Of a stretch of 64,000 bases of DNA, positions 42,062 through 49,748 are shown in pieces. The position numbers were made by a program, and so were the translations under genes. Every line of letters begins with the position of its first letter. The first letter of the stretch is position 1. This DNA comes from Zhihengliuella alba (GTDB lineage Bacteria; Actinomycetota; Actinomycetes; Actinomycetales; Micrococcaceae). The DNA lies in contig NZ_BAABCJ010000002.1 of the NCBI RefSeq assembly GCF_039538765.1, positions 124,001 to 188,000 of the forward strand. The letters are read 5' to 3'. The notes under the pieces are model-generated. The model ran no database searches. It had not been told where the DNA came from and worked only from the letters and a program-made list of their open reading frames with translations.

Positions 42062-43324
42062 TCAGGCGAGGACCGTGGCCCGCAGCGCCTCGGAGAGCTG
42101 CGGCGCGTCCGTCAGGAAGGCGTCGTGCCCGATCGGCGAGTCGATGTACTGCACCGGGCCGCACCCGGGGAGCAGGCGGGCCAGCTCCTCCGACTGGGAC
42201 GGCCAGTAGAGCCGGTCGCTGGCCACAGCGGCCACGAGGAAGCGGATGTGCCCCAGACCGGCCAGCGCCGCCTCGACGCCGCCCCGGCCCCGCCCGACGT
42301 CGTGGCTCATCAGCGCCTCGGTGATGTTCAGGTACGCGTTGGCGTCGAACCGACCGGTCAGCTTCCGGGCCTGGTGGTCCAGGTAGCTCTCGACCTGGAA
42401 CCGGCCCCGCCGGCCCGTCACGGCGCCGAGCGGGTCCTCGTCGCCCTGGGGCAGGCGGTCGAAGCGGGCGGCGAACTCCGTGTCCGAGCGGTAGGTGATG
42501 TGGGCCAGGCGCCGGGCGATGCCCAGCCCCTCCACCGGCCCCTCCCCCAGGGTGCCGGGCGCGCTGTAGTAGTCGCCGCCGTGGAACCCGGGATCCAGGC
42601 GGATGGCGCGCGTCTGGATCTGGGCGAACGCGATCTGCTCGGCCGACGACGCCGCCGTGGCGGCCAGCACCGCGCACCCGCGGACGCGGTCCGGGAACGT
42701 GGCCGCCCACTCGAGGGCCCGGGCGCCGCCCATGGACCCGCCGAGGACCGCGCGCCAGGCGTCGATCCCCAGGGCATCCGCGAGGCGTGCCTCGAGCCGC
42801 ACGGTGTCCCGCAGGGTCGTGAACGGGAAGCGCGAGCCCCACGGCCGCCCGTCCGGGTCCGGGCTCGACGGCCCGGTGGTACCGGCGCAGCCGCCCAGCA
42901 CGGCCGGGGCGACGACGAAGTAGCGGTCCGTGTCGACGGTCCGGCCCGGGCCCACGAAGTCGTCCCACCAGCCGGGAAGCTCGGTGGCTCCCCGGGACAC
43001 GTGCGTGTCCCCGGTGAGGGCGTGCAGGACGAGCACGGCGTTGGAGGCGTCCGCATCGAGGGTGCCCCACGTCTCGTAGGCGATGTCGACGGATGGCAGC
43101 GCGCCGCCGGTCTCGAACTCGAAGGCGCCGGTGCGCAGCGTCTGCAGGACGCCCTCGGACCCTGTCGCCGGGCCCGGCTGCGACCGACCGTCCGGACGCG
43201 TCCCGACGGTCGATGTCGGCGCCTCCGCTCCCTGCCCGGGGGCCGTGACCGCGCCGGGAACCGCCCCGGGGGCGCCGGTCCGGCGCCCCCGGGGCTCGGT
43301 GATCGTCTCGATGCCGCTGGTCAC
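42062..43324 (-). CDS. metX: Homoserine O-acetyltransferase
   Basis: The 420-residue enzyme activates homoserine with acetyl-CoA for methionine synthesis. The alpha/beta-hydrolase nucleophile Ser197 is in VLGGSMGGARALEWA, LHALTGDTHVS is the oxyanion region, and the C-terminal GHDAFLTDAPQL carries the catalytic His. The GTG start at 43324 overlaps the metY stop (GTGA). The first 60 or so residues are a low-complexity Gly/Ala/Pro/Thr extension not found in most MetX proteins, and its DNA holds a 31-bp palindrome (43264-43294). No better start exists downstream, so the extension is probably real. Confidence 0.92.
   Translation of the reverse strand: MTSGIETITEPRGRRTGAPGAVPGAVTAPGQGAEAPTSTVGTRPDGRSQPGPATGSEGVLQTLRTGAFEFETGGALPSVDIAYETWGTLDADASNAVLVLHALTGDTHVSRGATELPGWWDDFVGPGRTVDTDRYFVVAPAVLGGCAGTTGPSSPDPDGRPWGSRFPFTTLRDTVRLEARLADALGIDAWRAVLGGSMGGARALEWAATFPDRVRGCAVLAATAASSAEQIAFAQIQTRAIRLDPGFHGGDYYSAPGTLGEGPVEGLGIARRLAHITYRSDTEFAARFDRLPQGDEDPLGAVTGRRGRFQVESYLDHQARKLTGRFDANAYLNITEALMSHDVGRGRGGVEAALAGLGHIRFLVAAVASDRLYWPSQSEELARLLPGCGPVQYIDSPIGHDAFLTDAPQLSEALRATVLA
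43264..43294. repeat. 31-bp near-perfect palindrome inside the start of metX
   Basis: Two 15-base arms (CCCCGGGGGCGCCGG and its exact complement) flank a single base. As RNA it would fold into a 14-bp, almost all-GC stem at codons 11-20 of metX. Confidence 0.9.
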
Positions 43325-44715
43325 TTCACCGGTGCCTCGGCGCCGGCCGCCGCCGTCGTCGTGTTCGAGGACGCCGCACCGGCGGCGCGGAACCCGGCCT
43401 CGAGGTCGGCGAGGATGTCCTCGACGTGCTCGATGCCGACCGCGATCCGGACCAGGCCGGGCGAGACGCCGGCGGCGCGCTGCTCCTCCTCGCTGAGCTG
43501 CGCGTGCGTGGTCGACGCCGGGTGGATGACGAGGGAGCGGACGTCGCCGATGTTGGCGACGTGCGAGTGCAGGGAGAGCCCGTCGACGAAGGCCTGCCCG
43601 GCCTCCGCGCCGCCGGCCAGCTCGAACGCGATGACCGCGCCCGTGCCGCGCGGGCCGTACTTGCGGCCGCGCTCGTACCAGGGGCTGGACGGCAGGCCCG
43701 CGTACGCGACCGAGAGGACGTCGTCGCGCCCCTCGAGCCACTCCGCGACGCGCTGCGCGTTGGCCACGTGCCGCTCCACGCGCAGGCTCAGGGTCTCCAG
43801 GCCCTGCGCGATCAGGAAGGCGTTCAGCGGTGCGACCGCGGACCCGAGGTCGCGCAGCAGCTGCACGCGGGCCTTGAGGATGTAGGCCAGGTTGGCCCCG
43901 AGTGCACCGCCGACGCCGAGGTCGCGGGCGAACACCAGGCCGTTGTAGGACTCGTCCGGGGTGTTGAAGCCGGGGAACCGCTCCGGGTCGGCGGCGTAGT
44001 CGAACGTGCCGCCGTCCACGATCACGCCGGCGATCGCCGTGCCGTGCCCGCCCAGGTACTTGGTGGCCGAGTGCACGACGACGTCGGCGCCCCACTCGAG
44101 CGGGCGGATCAGGTAGGGGGTGGCCAGGGTGTTGTCGACGATCAGCGGGACGCCGACCTCGTGGGCGATCGCCGAGATCTCCTCGATGTTGAGGACGTCC
44201 TGGCGCGGGTTGGACACCACTTCGCCGAAGAACGCCTTGGTGTTCGGGCGGACCGCGGCGCGCCAGGCGTCCAGGTCGTCCGGGTCGGCCACGAAGGTGA
44301 CCTCGAGTCCGAACTTCTTCAGCGTGTGCTTGAGCAGGTTCTGCGTGCCGCCATAGAGCGTGGGGCTGGCGACGATGTGGTCACCGGCCTCGGCGACGTT
44401 GAGCAGGGCGTAGGTCGTGGCGGCCTGGCCCGAGGCGAGCAGCAGCGCGCCGACGCCGCCCTCGAGGTCGGCGATCCGCTGCTCCACGGCGTCCTGCGTC
44501 GGGTTGCCGATGCGCGTGTAGATCGGCTCCAGCTCGGCGAGCGCGAACCGCGCGGCGGCGCTCTCCGCGCTCGGGAAGACGAACGACGTCGTCTGGTAGA
44601 TCGGCAGGGCCCGGGCGCCCGTCGTCGGATCCGGCGTCTGGCCCGCGTGGATCTGGCGGGTCTCGAAGGCCCATGCTGCGGACTGGGTGGACGGCGTGGT
44701 GTTCTGCTCTGACAT
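43321..44715 (-). CDS. metY: O-acetylhomoserine aminocarboxypropyltransferase (sulfhydrylase)
   Basis: The 464-residue PLP enzyme makes homocysteine from O-acetylhomoserine and sulfide. It belongs to the Cys/Met metabolism family, with Lys219 in VVHSATKYLGGHGT as the PLP lysine, YTRIGNPTQDAVEQRIADLE and LLLASGQAATTYALL near the N-terminus, and VRIAVGIEHVEDILADLE near the end. ATG at 44715 has AGGGGA. It is first in metY-metX, under the SAM-IV riboswitch upstream. The product is methylated to methionine by enzymes outside the window. Confidence 0.95.
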   Translation of the reverse strand: MSEQNTTPSTQSAAWAFETRQIHAGQTPDPTTGARALPIYQTTSFVFPSAESAAARFALAELEPIYTRIGNPTQDAVEQRIADLEGGVGALLLASGQAATTYALLNVAEAGDHIVASPTLYGGTQNLLKHTLKKFGLEVTFVADPDDLDAWRAAVRPNTKAFFGEVVSNPRQDVLNIEEISAIAHEVGVPLIVDNTLATPYLIRPLEWGADVVVHSATKYLGGHGTAIAGVIVDGGTFDYAADPERFPGFNTPDESYNGLVFARDLGVGGALGANLAYILKARVQLLRDLGSAVAPLNAFLIAQGLETLSLRVERHVANAQRVAEWLEGRDDVLSVAYAGLPSSPWYERGRKYGPRGTGAVIAFELAGGAEAGQAFVDGLSLHSHVANIGDVRSLVIHPASTTHAQLSEEEQRAAGVSPGLVRIAVGIEHVEDILADLEAGFRAAGAASSNTTTAAAGAEAPVK

Positions 44716-44786
44716 GTTGTTCCCCTCTGTGTTCCGGGGTCCGCCCGCACTCCCGCTGTGCCGTGCCGACGCCGAGGGGGCGAAGG

Positions 44787-44811
44787 CCGCCGGACGGTAA
44801 CGGTCCGGCGG
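44787..44811 (-). terminator. Candidate expression-platform hairpin of the SAM-IV riboswitch
   Basis: CCGCCGGAC and GTCCGGCGG pair as a 9-bp stem with a seven-base loop, between the aptamer and the metY start (72 bases before the ATG). It may be a terminator formed when SAM is bound; there is no T tract. Confidence 0.5.
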
Positions 44812-44840
44812 GTACAGCAGATGGGAAGGCTTTCCCGCGC

Positions 44841-44949
44841 TTGCCCCGCATCGTTTTCGAGCGGAGCCGGGTCTTCACCCGGGGCACCCCACCGCGAGTG
44901 TGAGGGTTGCCGGCCAGCAAACCGGGGTTTCACGCTGGCACTCATGACC
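44841..44949 (-). promoter_or_regulatory. SAM-IV riboswitch controlling metY-metX
   Basis: On the minus strand the leader reads GGTCATGAGTGCCAGCG, then AAACCCCGGTTTGCTGG, CCGGCAACCCTC, GCGGTGGGGTGCCCCGGGTG and AAGACC, which are the conserved blocks of the SAM-IV class found before met genes in actinobacteria. The outer helix pairs GGTC (44949-44946) with GACC (44873-44870). The rest of the 399-bp gap between metY and the VOC gene holds the hairpin at 44787, and upstream of the aptamer a promoter that I could not place. Confidence 0.88.
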
Positions 44950-45114
44950 TTGGTCCCCAAGTTTCGACGAAGAGGAGCCGCCGTGCAAGCCCGGTCTCAA
45001 CAGCCCGACACACAGCCCGGCGCGGCCTCGGGACAGCCTCCTGCCGCGGCGTCCGGCGGCAAGTAAGGGCAGCCTAATTTCGAGACGTCCATCACATAGT
45101 GCCATCATGAGGAC

Positions 45115-45762
45115 ATGATGAGGTTGGACCATGTTTCCTATGCTTGCGGCCCTGACGGCCTGACCGCCACGGCCGACCGGATCGCTCGAGAACTCGGCAT
45201 CGAATCCGTCAAGGGAGGAGTCCATCCTCGCTTCGGAACCAGGAACGTCATCTTCCCGCTGCGCAACAACCAGTACCTCGAGGTCGTCGAGGTCCTGGCC
45301 CATCCGGCGAGCGACAAGGCACCGTTCGGCCAGGCCGTCCGGGCCCGCTCGGAGATGGGCGGCGGCTGGATGGGCTGGGTCGTCGCGGTGGACGACCTGG
45401 TCCCGTTCGAGGAGCGCCTCGGCCGCAGTCGGGTACCGGGGAACCGGAAGTTCCCGGACGGCCAGGAGCTGACCTGGCAGCAGATCGGCATCAAGGGCCT
45501 GATCGCCGATCCCCAGGTGCCCTACATGATCCAGTGGGACGAGGGCACCGAGAAGCTGCATCCCTCGCAGGCCGTGGAGCGCCCAGAGGGGCAGATCGCG
45601 CAGATCTGCATCGCCGGGTCGCGGGACCGCGTGCGGGACTGGCTCGGCCGCCCGGAGCAGTCGCCGCTGGGCGACGTCACGGTCGACTGGCAGGCGCCGA
45701 ACGGCGCCCCGGGCATCCTGTCCGTGTCCTTCATGACGCCGCACGGCCTGGTCACGCTCTAG
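45115..45762 (+). CDS. VOC-family (glyoxalase-like) protein
   Basis: The 215-residue soluble protein begins MMRLDHVSYACGPDGLTATA, with the metal-site His of the vicinal-oxygen-chelate fold, and continues IESVKGGVHPRFGTRNVIFP and NNQYLEVVEVL, a pattern of the glyoxalase-like PF13468 group. Substrate unknown. ATG at 45115 or 45118; the start overlaps the end of a three-codon ORF (45107-45118). GAGG lies five bases before the second ATG. No partner gene is coupled to it. Confidence 0.82.
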   Translation: MMRLDHVSYACGPDGLTATADRIARELGIESVKGGVHPRFGTRNVIFPLRNNQYLEVVEVLAHPASDKAPFGQAVRARSEMGGGWMGWVVAVDDLVPFEERLGRSRVPGNRKFPDGQELTWQQIGIKGLIADPQVPYMIQWDEGTEKLHPSQAVERPEGQIAQICIAGSRDRVRDWLGRPEQSPLGDVTVDWQAPNGAPGILSVSFMTPHGLVTL

Positions 45763-45888
45763 AGCCCGCGCCGGGGCTCATCCCCGGCGGGCTCGCACGG
45801 CGACCGGTCCGGCTCTGGCGCGGAGCGGCCGGCAGGACTAGATTCGCCGCAGAAGAAGGCGGCGGCAGACGCAGGGGGGCGTAGGCGC

Positions 45889-46452
45889 ATGGGGACCACC
45901 GAATCGACTCGCAGAGGGCTCGGCACGACGGCGGTCGATGCCGTCGCTGCGGCGGCCGTCTCGCCGTCCGGGCGCGGCGGGCGGCGGGCTCCCCGGCGCT
46001 CCGCCCGGTCCGTCGGGAGCCGACTGCTCGGGCCGCTCCTGGCGGCCGCGGTGCTCTGCGGAGTGGGCGCGTGCGCGCCCCCGGCGGAGCCCGCACTGGC
46101 CCTGCTGGACACCCCCGCCTCGACCCAGGAGATCCCGGACCAGATCCTCGAGGCCGGCTTCATGGAGCCCGCCTCGATCCGCTTCGCGGGAGCGGACCAG
46201 GACGGCATCGAGTACTACCTCGGCCGCTCGAACCAGGCCGACGAGGTCTGCGTCGCGATCTTCTCCCCCGAGCGGACCTACGAGTTCTCGGGCGGTTGCG
46301 CCCCGCTCGAGCCCGAGACGTTCGCCCTCGTGCAGGCCGTGACGACGCCTCCGCGCGTCGCCCACCTGGTCGCGGACGGCTACACCCCGCCGGCCGAGGA
46401 CGGGCTGAGCCGCGTCAGCGACAACGTCTGGGTGGAGATCCAGGAGCAGTGA
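45889..46452 (+). CDS. Hypothetical secreted protein, possible lipoprotein
   Basis: I do not recognise this 187-residue protein. After an Arg-rich, low-complexity N-terminus of about 45 residues comes a hydrophobic stretch (LLGPLLAAAVLCGVGAC) with a lipobox-like VGAC and Cys62. The rest is a small acidic domain with two more Cys (DEVCVAIF, SGGCAPLEPE) and no known motif. The cytoplasmic part before the helix is long for a signal peptide, so the true start could be later, but no ATG or GTG is there. A TAGATT -10-like box is at 45839. The stop codon lies in the first unit of a 17-bp tandem repeat. Confidence 0.65.
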   Translation: MGTTESTRRGLGTTAVDAVAAAAVSPSGRGGRRAPRRSARSVGSRLLGPLLAAAVLCGVGACAPPAEPALALLDTPASTQEIPDQILEAGFMEPASIRFAGADQDGIEYYLGRSNQADEVCVAIFSPERTYEFSGGCAPLEPETFALVQAVTTPPRVAHLVADGYTPPAEDGLSRVSDNVWVEIQEQ

Positions 46453-46527
46453 TCCAGGCGCAGCAGTGAACCAGGCGCAGCAGTGATCCAGGCGCCCGGG
46501 TGATCGGCGTCCGGGTGATCGGCGTCC
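46447..46527. repeat. Tandem repeats starting at a stop codon (3 x 17 bp, 2 x 15 bp)
   Basis: CAGTGATCCAGGCGCAG is repeated three times with few changes (46447-46497), then GGGTGATCGGCGTCC twice exactly (46498-46527). Every unit contains TGA; the first TGA is the stop of the putative lipoprotein gene. Confidence 0.9.
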
Positions 46528-46531
46528 GGAC

Positions 46532-47419
46532 TCACGCCCCGAACCCGGTGGCGGAGCCGAACAGCGCGTACCCGACGAACCCGGCGATGTCGAGGAAGGC
46601 GTGCGCGATCACGAGCGGCATGACGCGGCCGTAGCGGGCGTAGATCCAGCCGAAGACGATCCCCATGGCTACGTTCCCGACGAACGGCCCCACCCCCTGG
46701 TAGAGGTGGTAGCTACCGCGGAGCAGCGCACTGGTCGCGATCACCGTCCACCTCCCCGCCGGGCCACGGCCCCAGCCCAGACGGCGCAGGTGGTGGAAGA
46801 GGAATCCGACGACGATGACCTCCTCCAGGATCCCGTGCCGGATCGCGGAGAGGACCAGGACGGGGATGGTCCACCAGTGGTCGTCGAGGGCGGCCGGGAC
46901 GATCGCCGTCGTCAGCCCCAGGGCCCGGCCCGCCGCGTAGACGCCCAGCGTCCCGACGCCGATGGCGACCAGGAGCCCGACGCCGAGCGCGGCGTCCCGG
47001 CCGGGACGGCGGGCGTCGAGCCCCAGGGTCCGCAGGGCGCCGCGCAGCGGCACGGCCAGGAAGTACAGGGCCAGCGCCACCGGCACGAGCGAGAAGAGGA
47101 TGTCCAGGAGCTGGTAGACGAGGTCGAAGACGGGCCGGTCGTCCAGCGGGACGTTCATGCTGGTGGTCTGCTCCCCCAGCGGGCCGCGGGTCAGCTTGTC
47201 CAGCAGCTCGACCACCGAGTAGACCGCCGACCGGCCCAGCGAGAGGCCCAGGACGAGGATGAGCTCCCAGCGCAGCCGCGTGCGCGTCGCGGCCTCCGGC
47301 GCGGCGCCCGGTGCAGCATCCGACGCTGCGGCCGGCGAGGACGCCGGCATGGGCCGCTGCCGGCGGGATGATTCCGGGCGTGACGGGGTGGGCCGAGACG
47401 GCGTGGACCGGGAGCTCAT
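46532..47419 (-). CDS. CPBP-family intramembrane metalloprotease
   Basis: The 295-residue membrane protein belongs to the CAAX-protease/bacteriocin-processing group. Motif 1 is LEEVIVVGFLFHHLRRLG (the EE pair with Arg), motif 2 contains GSYHLYQGVG (His) and motif 3 is VIAHAFLDIAGF (His and Asp). About eight helices follow a basic Ser/Pro-rich N-terminus of about 48 residues. ATG at 47419 is only 12 bases from the divergent kinase ATG and probably begins a leaderless mRNA. The target is unknown. Confidence 0.88.
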   Translation of the reverse strand: MSSRSTPSRPTPSRPESSRRQRPMPASSPAAASDAAPGAAPEAATRTRLRWELILVLGLSLGRSAVYSVVELLDKLTRGPLGEQTTSMNVPLDDRPVFDLVYQLLDILFSLVPVALALYFLAVPLRGALRTLGLDARRPGRDAALGVGLLVAIGVGTLGVYAAGRALGLTTAIVPAALDDHWWTIPVLVLSAIRHGILEEVIVVGFLFHHLRRLGWGRGPAGRWTVIATSALLRGSYHLYQGVGPFVGNVAMGIVFGWIYARYGRVMPLVIAHAFLDIAGFVGYALFGSATGFGA

Positions 47420-47433
47420 AGGATCGATGGTAT
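47419..47433. promoter_or_regulatory. Back-to-back -10 boxes for two divergent leaderless genes
   Basis: TAGGAT on the plus strand (47419-47424) is seven bases before the ATG at 47432. TACCAT on the minus strand (47433-47428) is eight bases before the ATG at 47419. Each -10 box overlaps the start codon of the opposite gene, inside an imperfect palindrome CATAGGATCGATGGTATG. Confidence 0.5.
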
Positions 47434-48310
47434 GCGTGCACCGACCCCGGCCGAGATCCAGCTCGCCGAGAGGCTCCACCCGGGGCCGGCCTGGCAGGAC
47501 GGCGTCGTCGAGGAGGGCGGGCAGTTCCACCTGGTCCTCGTGGCCGCCGGGGAGGCGGTGCTGCGGATGGCCCGGACGGCGGAGGCCGCCGCGGAGCTGC
47601 CGCGCCGCACCGCTCTGGTCGACGCGCTGGCGCCGCTGCTGCCCTACCGGGTCCCGCGCGCCCTCTCGCCCGTGTGGCAGGCCGCCGACGCCGACCCGGA
47701 GGTCGCCGAACGTGCGAGCGTCCCGGCATGGGCCGCCGTCGTACAGGAGTACGTGCCCGGGCGGGCGCACGAGCCGCACCGCGGCGACCCGGGCGTCCTG
47801 CGCGGGGTGGTCGAGTGCCTGGCCGCGATCGAGGTCGGGCCGCTCCGGGACCTGCTCGCGCGTCCGTTCGCCTACCGCGGCCCCTGGACGGCCCGCAAGC
47901 GGGAGGCGGCCGTGGCGGCACTCCCGGACGCCGCCGCGCCGTCCGCGGAGACCGTGCTCGAGCGGATCGAGGCGTTCGCCGACGTGCCGGGCGGGCTGGT
48001 GCACGGCGATCTGGCCGGGCACAACATGCACTGGGACGGGGACCGTCTGCTCGGGATCCTCGACTGGGACCTCGCCGCGGAGTGGGACCCCGCGCTCAAC
48101 GCGGCGTACCTGGGCATGTGGCACAGCAAGGACCTGGTCCCGCTGATCGCCGCCGACCGCGACGAGGCCCGCCGGGCCGCCGTCTGGGACGGGGCGATGG
48201 CGCTGGAGGCCGTGTACAACGCCAGTCTGCGGTCCGATCGGCCGAACTGGGCGAAGCTCTACCGCAAGACGCTTCCGCGGATCGAGGCCGCAGCACTCGC
48301 GGCCCGCTGA
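47432..48310 (+). CDS. Phosphotransferase, aminoglycoside phosphotransferase (APH) fold
   Basis: The 292-residue kinase-like protein has the catalytic loop GLVHGDLAGHNMHWDGD (HGD...N) and the metal-binding ILDWDLAAEWDP that follows. The N-lobe has EAVLRMART in place of the usual Lys strand. This is the APH/choline-kinase group; resistance is not implied, as most chromosomal members act on unknown small molecules. ATG at 47432 starts a likely leaderless mRNA. It is divergent from the CPBP gene; its stop begins a four-unit 23-bp repeat. Confidence 0.87.
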   Translation: MRAPTPAEIQLAERLHPGPAWQDGVVEEGGQFHLVLVAAGEAVLRMARTAEAAAELPRRTALVDALAPLLPYRVPRALSPVWQAADADPEVAERASVPAWAAVVQEYVPGRAHEPHRGDPGVLRGVVECLAAIEVGPLRDLLARPFAYRGPWTARKREAAVAALPDAAAPSAETVLERIEAFADVPGGLVHGDLAGHNMHWDGDRLLGILDWDLAAEWDPALNAAYLGMWHSKDLVPLIAADRDEARRAAVWDGAMALEAVYNASLRSDRPNWAKLYRKTLPRIEAAALAAR

Positions 48311-48398
48311 CGCCTGCGCCCATCACCCGCTGACGCCCGGGCCCGCCACCCTCTGACGCCTGGACCCGCGCCCGTCTGACGTCCGGGCCCACGCCCGG
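48307..48398. repeat. Four imperfect 23-bp tandem repeats starting at a stop codon
   Basis: Units begin CTGACGCC, CTGACGCC, CTGACGCC and CTGACGTC and share the pattern CTGACGYCYGSRCCC. The first TGA is the stop of the APH-fold gene. Confidence 0.85.
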
Positions 48399-48411
48399 CC
48401 ACCCGGACGCA

Positions 48412-48457
48412 GAGGACCCCCGTCGGGGATCGCACTCGATCCCCGACGGGGGTCCTC
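48412..48457. terminator. Bidirectional terminator between the APH-fold gene and tpx
   Basis: A perfect 21-bp stem (GAGGACCCCCGTCGGGGATCG, first 20 bases shared with its mirror arm) with the loop CACT lies between the convergent genes. It is the longest perfect hairpin in the window. Confidence 0.9.
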
Positions 48458-48512
48458 GTTCTACAGGTCCGGGCGGGCCCGGGAGGAGCCCGCAGGCTCC
48501 GGCTGAGCGGTC

Positions 48513-49010
48513 CTAGGAGAGGGCGGCGACGGCGGCGTCGTAGTCCGGCTCCTCGGTGATCTCGGTAACGCGCTGGCTGTAGGCCACCGTGCCGTCGGCG
48601 TCGATGACGACGACCGCGCGGGAGTGGAGGCCGGCCAGCGGTCCGTCCACCATCGCCGTGCCGAAGTCCTCGGCGAAGCTGGAGCGGAAGGAGGAGGCGG
48701 CGATGACGTTCTCGATGCCCTCGGCACCGCAGAAGCGGCCCTGGGCGAACGGCAGGTCGGCGGAGACGCACACGACGGCCGTGTTCTCCAGCCCGGCGGC
48801 GTGCTTGTTGAACTCGCGCACGCTCGCAGCGCAGACTCCGGTGTCGACGCTCGGGAAGATGTTCAGCAGGACGCGCTGGCCCTCGAAGTCGGCCGAGGAG
48901 ACCTCGGACAGATCGGTGCCGACGAGCGTGAACTCGGGGGCCTTGGCGCCCACGGCGGGCAGCTCGCCCACGGTCGAGACAGGGGAACCCTGGAAGGTGA
49001 TGTCAGTCAT
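48513..49010 (-). CDS. tpx: Thiol peroxidase (atypical 2-Cys peroxiredoxin)
   Basis: The 165-residue cytoplasmic enzyme reduces lipid and other hydroperoxides with thioredoxin. Peroxidatic Cys60 is in FPSVDTGVCAASVREFN and resolving Cys94 in QGRFCGAEGIENV, the same 34-residue spacing as E. coli Tpx. The N-terminus ITFQGSPVSTVGELP and the C-terminal VTEITEEPDYDAAVAAL are typical. ATG at 49010, with TAGACA six bases before it on the minus strand, a weak fit to a leaderless promoter. It is divergent from the HutD-like gene. Confidence 0.96.
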   Translation of the reverse strand: MTDITFQGSPVSTVGELPAVGAKAPEFTLVGTDLSEVSSADFEGQRVLLNIFPSVDTGVCAASVREFNKHAAGLENTAVVCVSADLPFAQGRFCGAEGIENVIAASSFRSSFAEDFGTAMVDGPLAGLHSRAVVVIDADGTVAYSQRVTEITEEPDYDAAVAALS

Positions 49011-49053
49011 GACTCATGTCTACCACGGCCCGGCGGTCGGACCACTCTCCGCG

Positions 49054-49059
49054 TAGGCT
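49054..49059 (+). promoter_or_regulatory. -10 box of a leaderless transcript (HutD-like gene)
   Basis: TAGGCT ends six bases before the ATG at 49066, with no ribosome site between. Confidence 0.45.
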
Positions 49060-49065
49060 TCTGAC

Positions 49066-49734
49066 ATGGCATCCCGTGAGCACAGCCCCCGGCAGATCAT
49101 CCGCCTCGCCGATCTCGCGCCCATCGCGTGGAGCGGGGAGGCCGGCAGTTCCGTGGACGGCCCGGGCGGCGCCGGCGGCAAGACGCGCGAGATCGCCTCC
49201 GGCGACGGCTGGCGCCTCGCCCTCACGATGATCGACAGCGCCGGCGCGCTCGCCGCCCCGGGGCCCGGCGAGCGCGTCGCGACGCTCGTCGACGGCGAGC
49301 TCGTCGCGCTCCGCGTGGGCACCCCGGGAGCCCGGCCGGACGCCGGACAACCGGTCACCGAGCACCCGCTGGAGCGGTACCGCCCGTTCCCCTACGACGG
49401 CGCGGCGCCCGCGGAGGTCACGCTCCCCACGGGCCCGGGCGTCCTCCTGCAGGCGGAGACCGGACCGCGGGAGTCGGGCGAGCCGCTGGGGGCGCGAGTG
49501 ACGATCATGGAGCTCTCCAAGACGCGCTCCCTCCCGCTCTTCGGGACCGAGGGCGGCGCGCAGTTCGGGGTCCTCCTCGAGGGCCGTGCGGTCGCGCACC
49601 CGGGCGACGGCTCCGGGCACCCCGTCGAGGGCGCCACGGCCGAGCTCGCCGTGTTCGACGCCGTCCGCGGCTCGGACGACGCGCCCGTGCTCACCGGCCG
49701 CGGCTTCGTCGCCGTCGTCGACTTCACCCCCTGA
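49066..49734 (+). CDS. HutD-family protein
   Basis: The 222-residue protein matches the HutD/Ves double beta-barrel group: GGKTREIASGDGWRLALTMI, then GERVATLVDGELVAL and, later, the ATAELAVFDAVRG strand. Members bind small ligands, possibly formylated histidine-degradation products or sugars, but the role is poorly known. It is not near hut genes here. The core motif W-K-N-G-G-G-x-T-R-E-I is altered, with no Trp-Lys pair. It lies 14 bases before the RND exporter and may be co-transcribed with it. Confidence 0.8.
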   Translation: MASREHSPRQIIRLADLAPIAWSGEAGSSVDGPGGAGGKTREIASGDGWRLALTMIDSAGALAAPGPGERVATLVDGELVALRVGTPGARPDAGQPVTEHPLERYRPFPYDGAAPAEVTLPTGPGVLLQAETGPRESGEPLGARVTIMELSKTRSLPLFGTEGGAQFGVLLEGRAVAHPGDGSGHPVEGATAELAVFDAVRGSDDAPVLTGRGFVAVVDFTP

Positions 49735-49748
49735 CCCGAAGGACTCCC

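Noticed and set aside
44944..45066. A 40-codon plus-strand ORF (MTLVPKFRRRG...) beside the SAM-IV aptamer
   Set aside because: No ribosome site, begins inside the conserved aptamer on the other strand, and the product is low complexity.
47432..48310. Aminoglycoside resistance gene
   Set aside because: The APH fold is shared by many metabolic kinases; there is no mobile context and no close match to known resistance enzymes that I can recognise.
48301..48400. CRISPR-like array in the 23-bp repeats
   Set aside because: The units are directly adjacent with no spacers and no cas gene is present.
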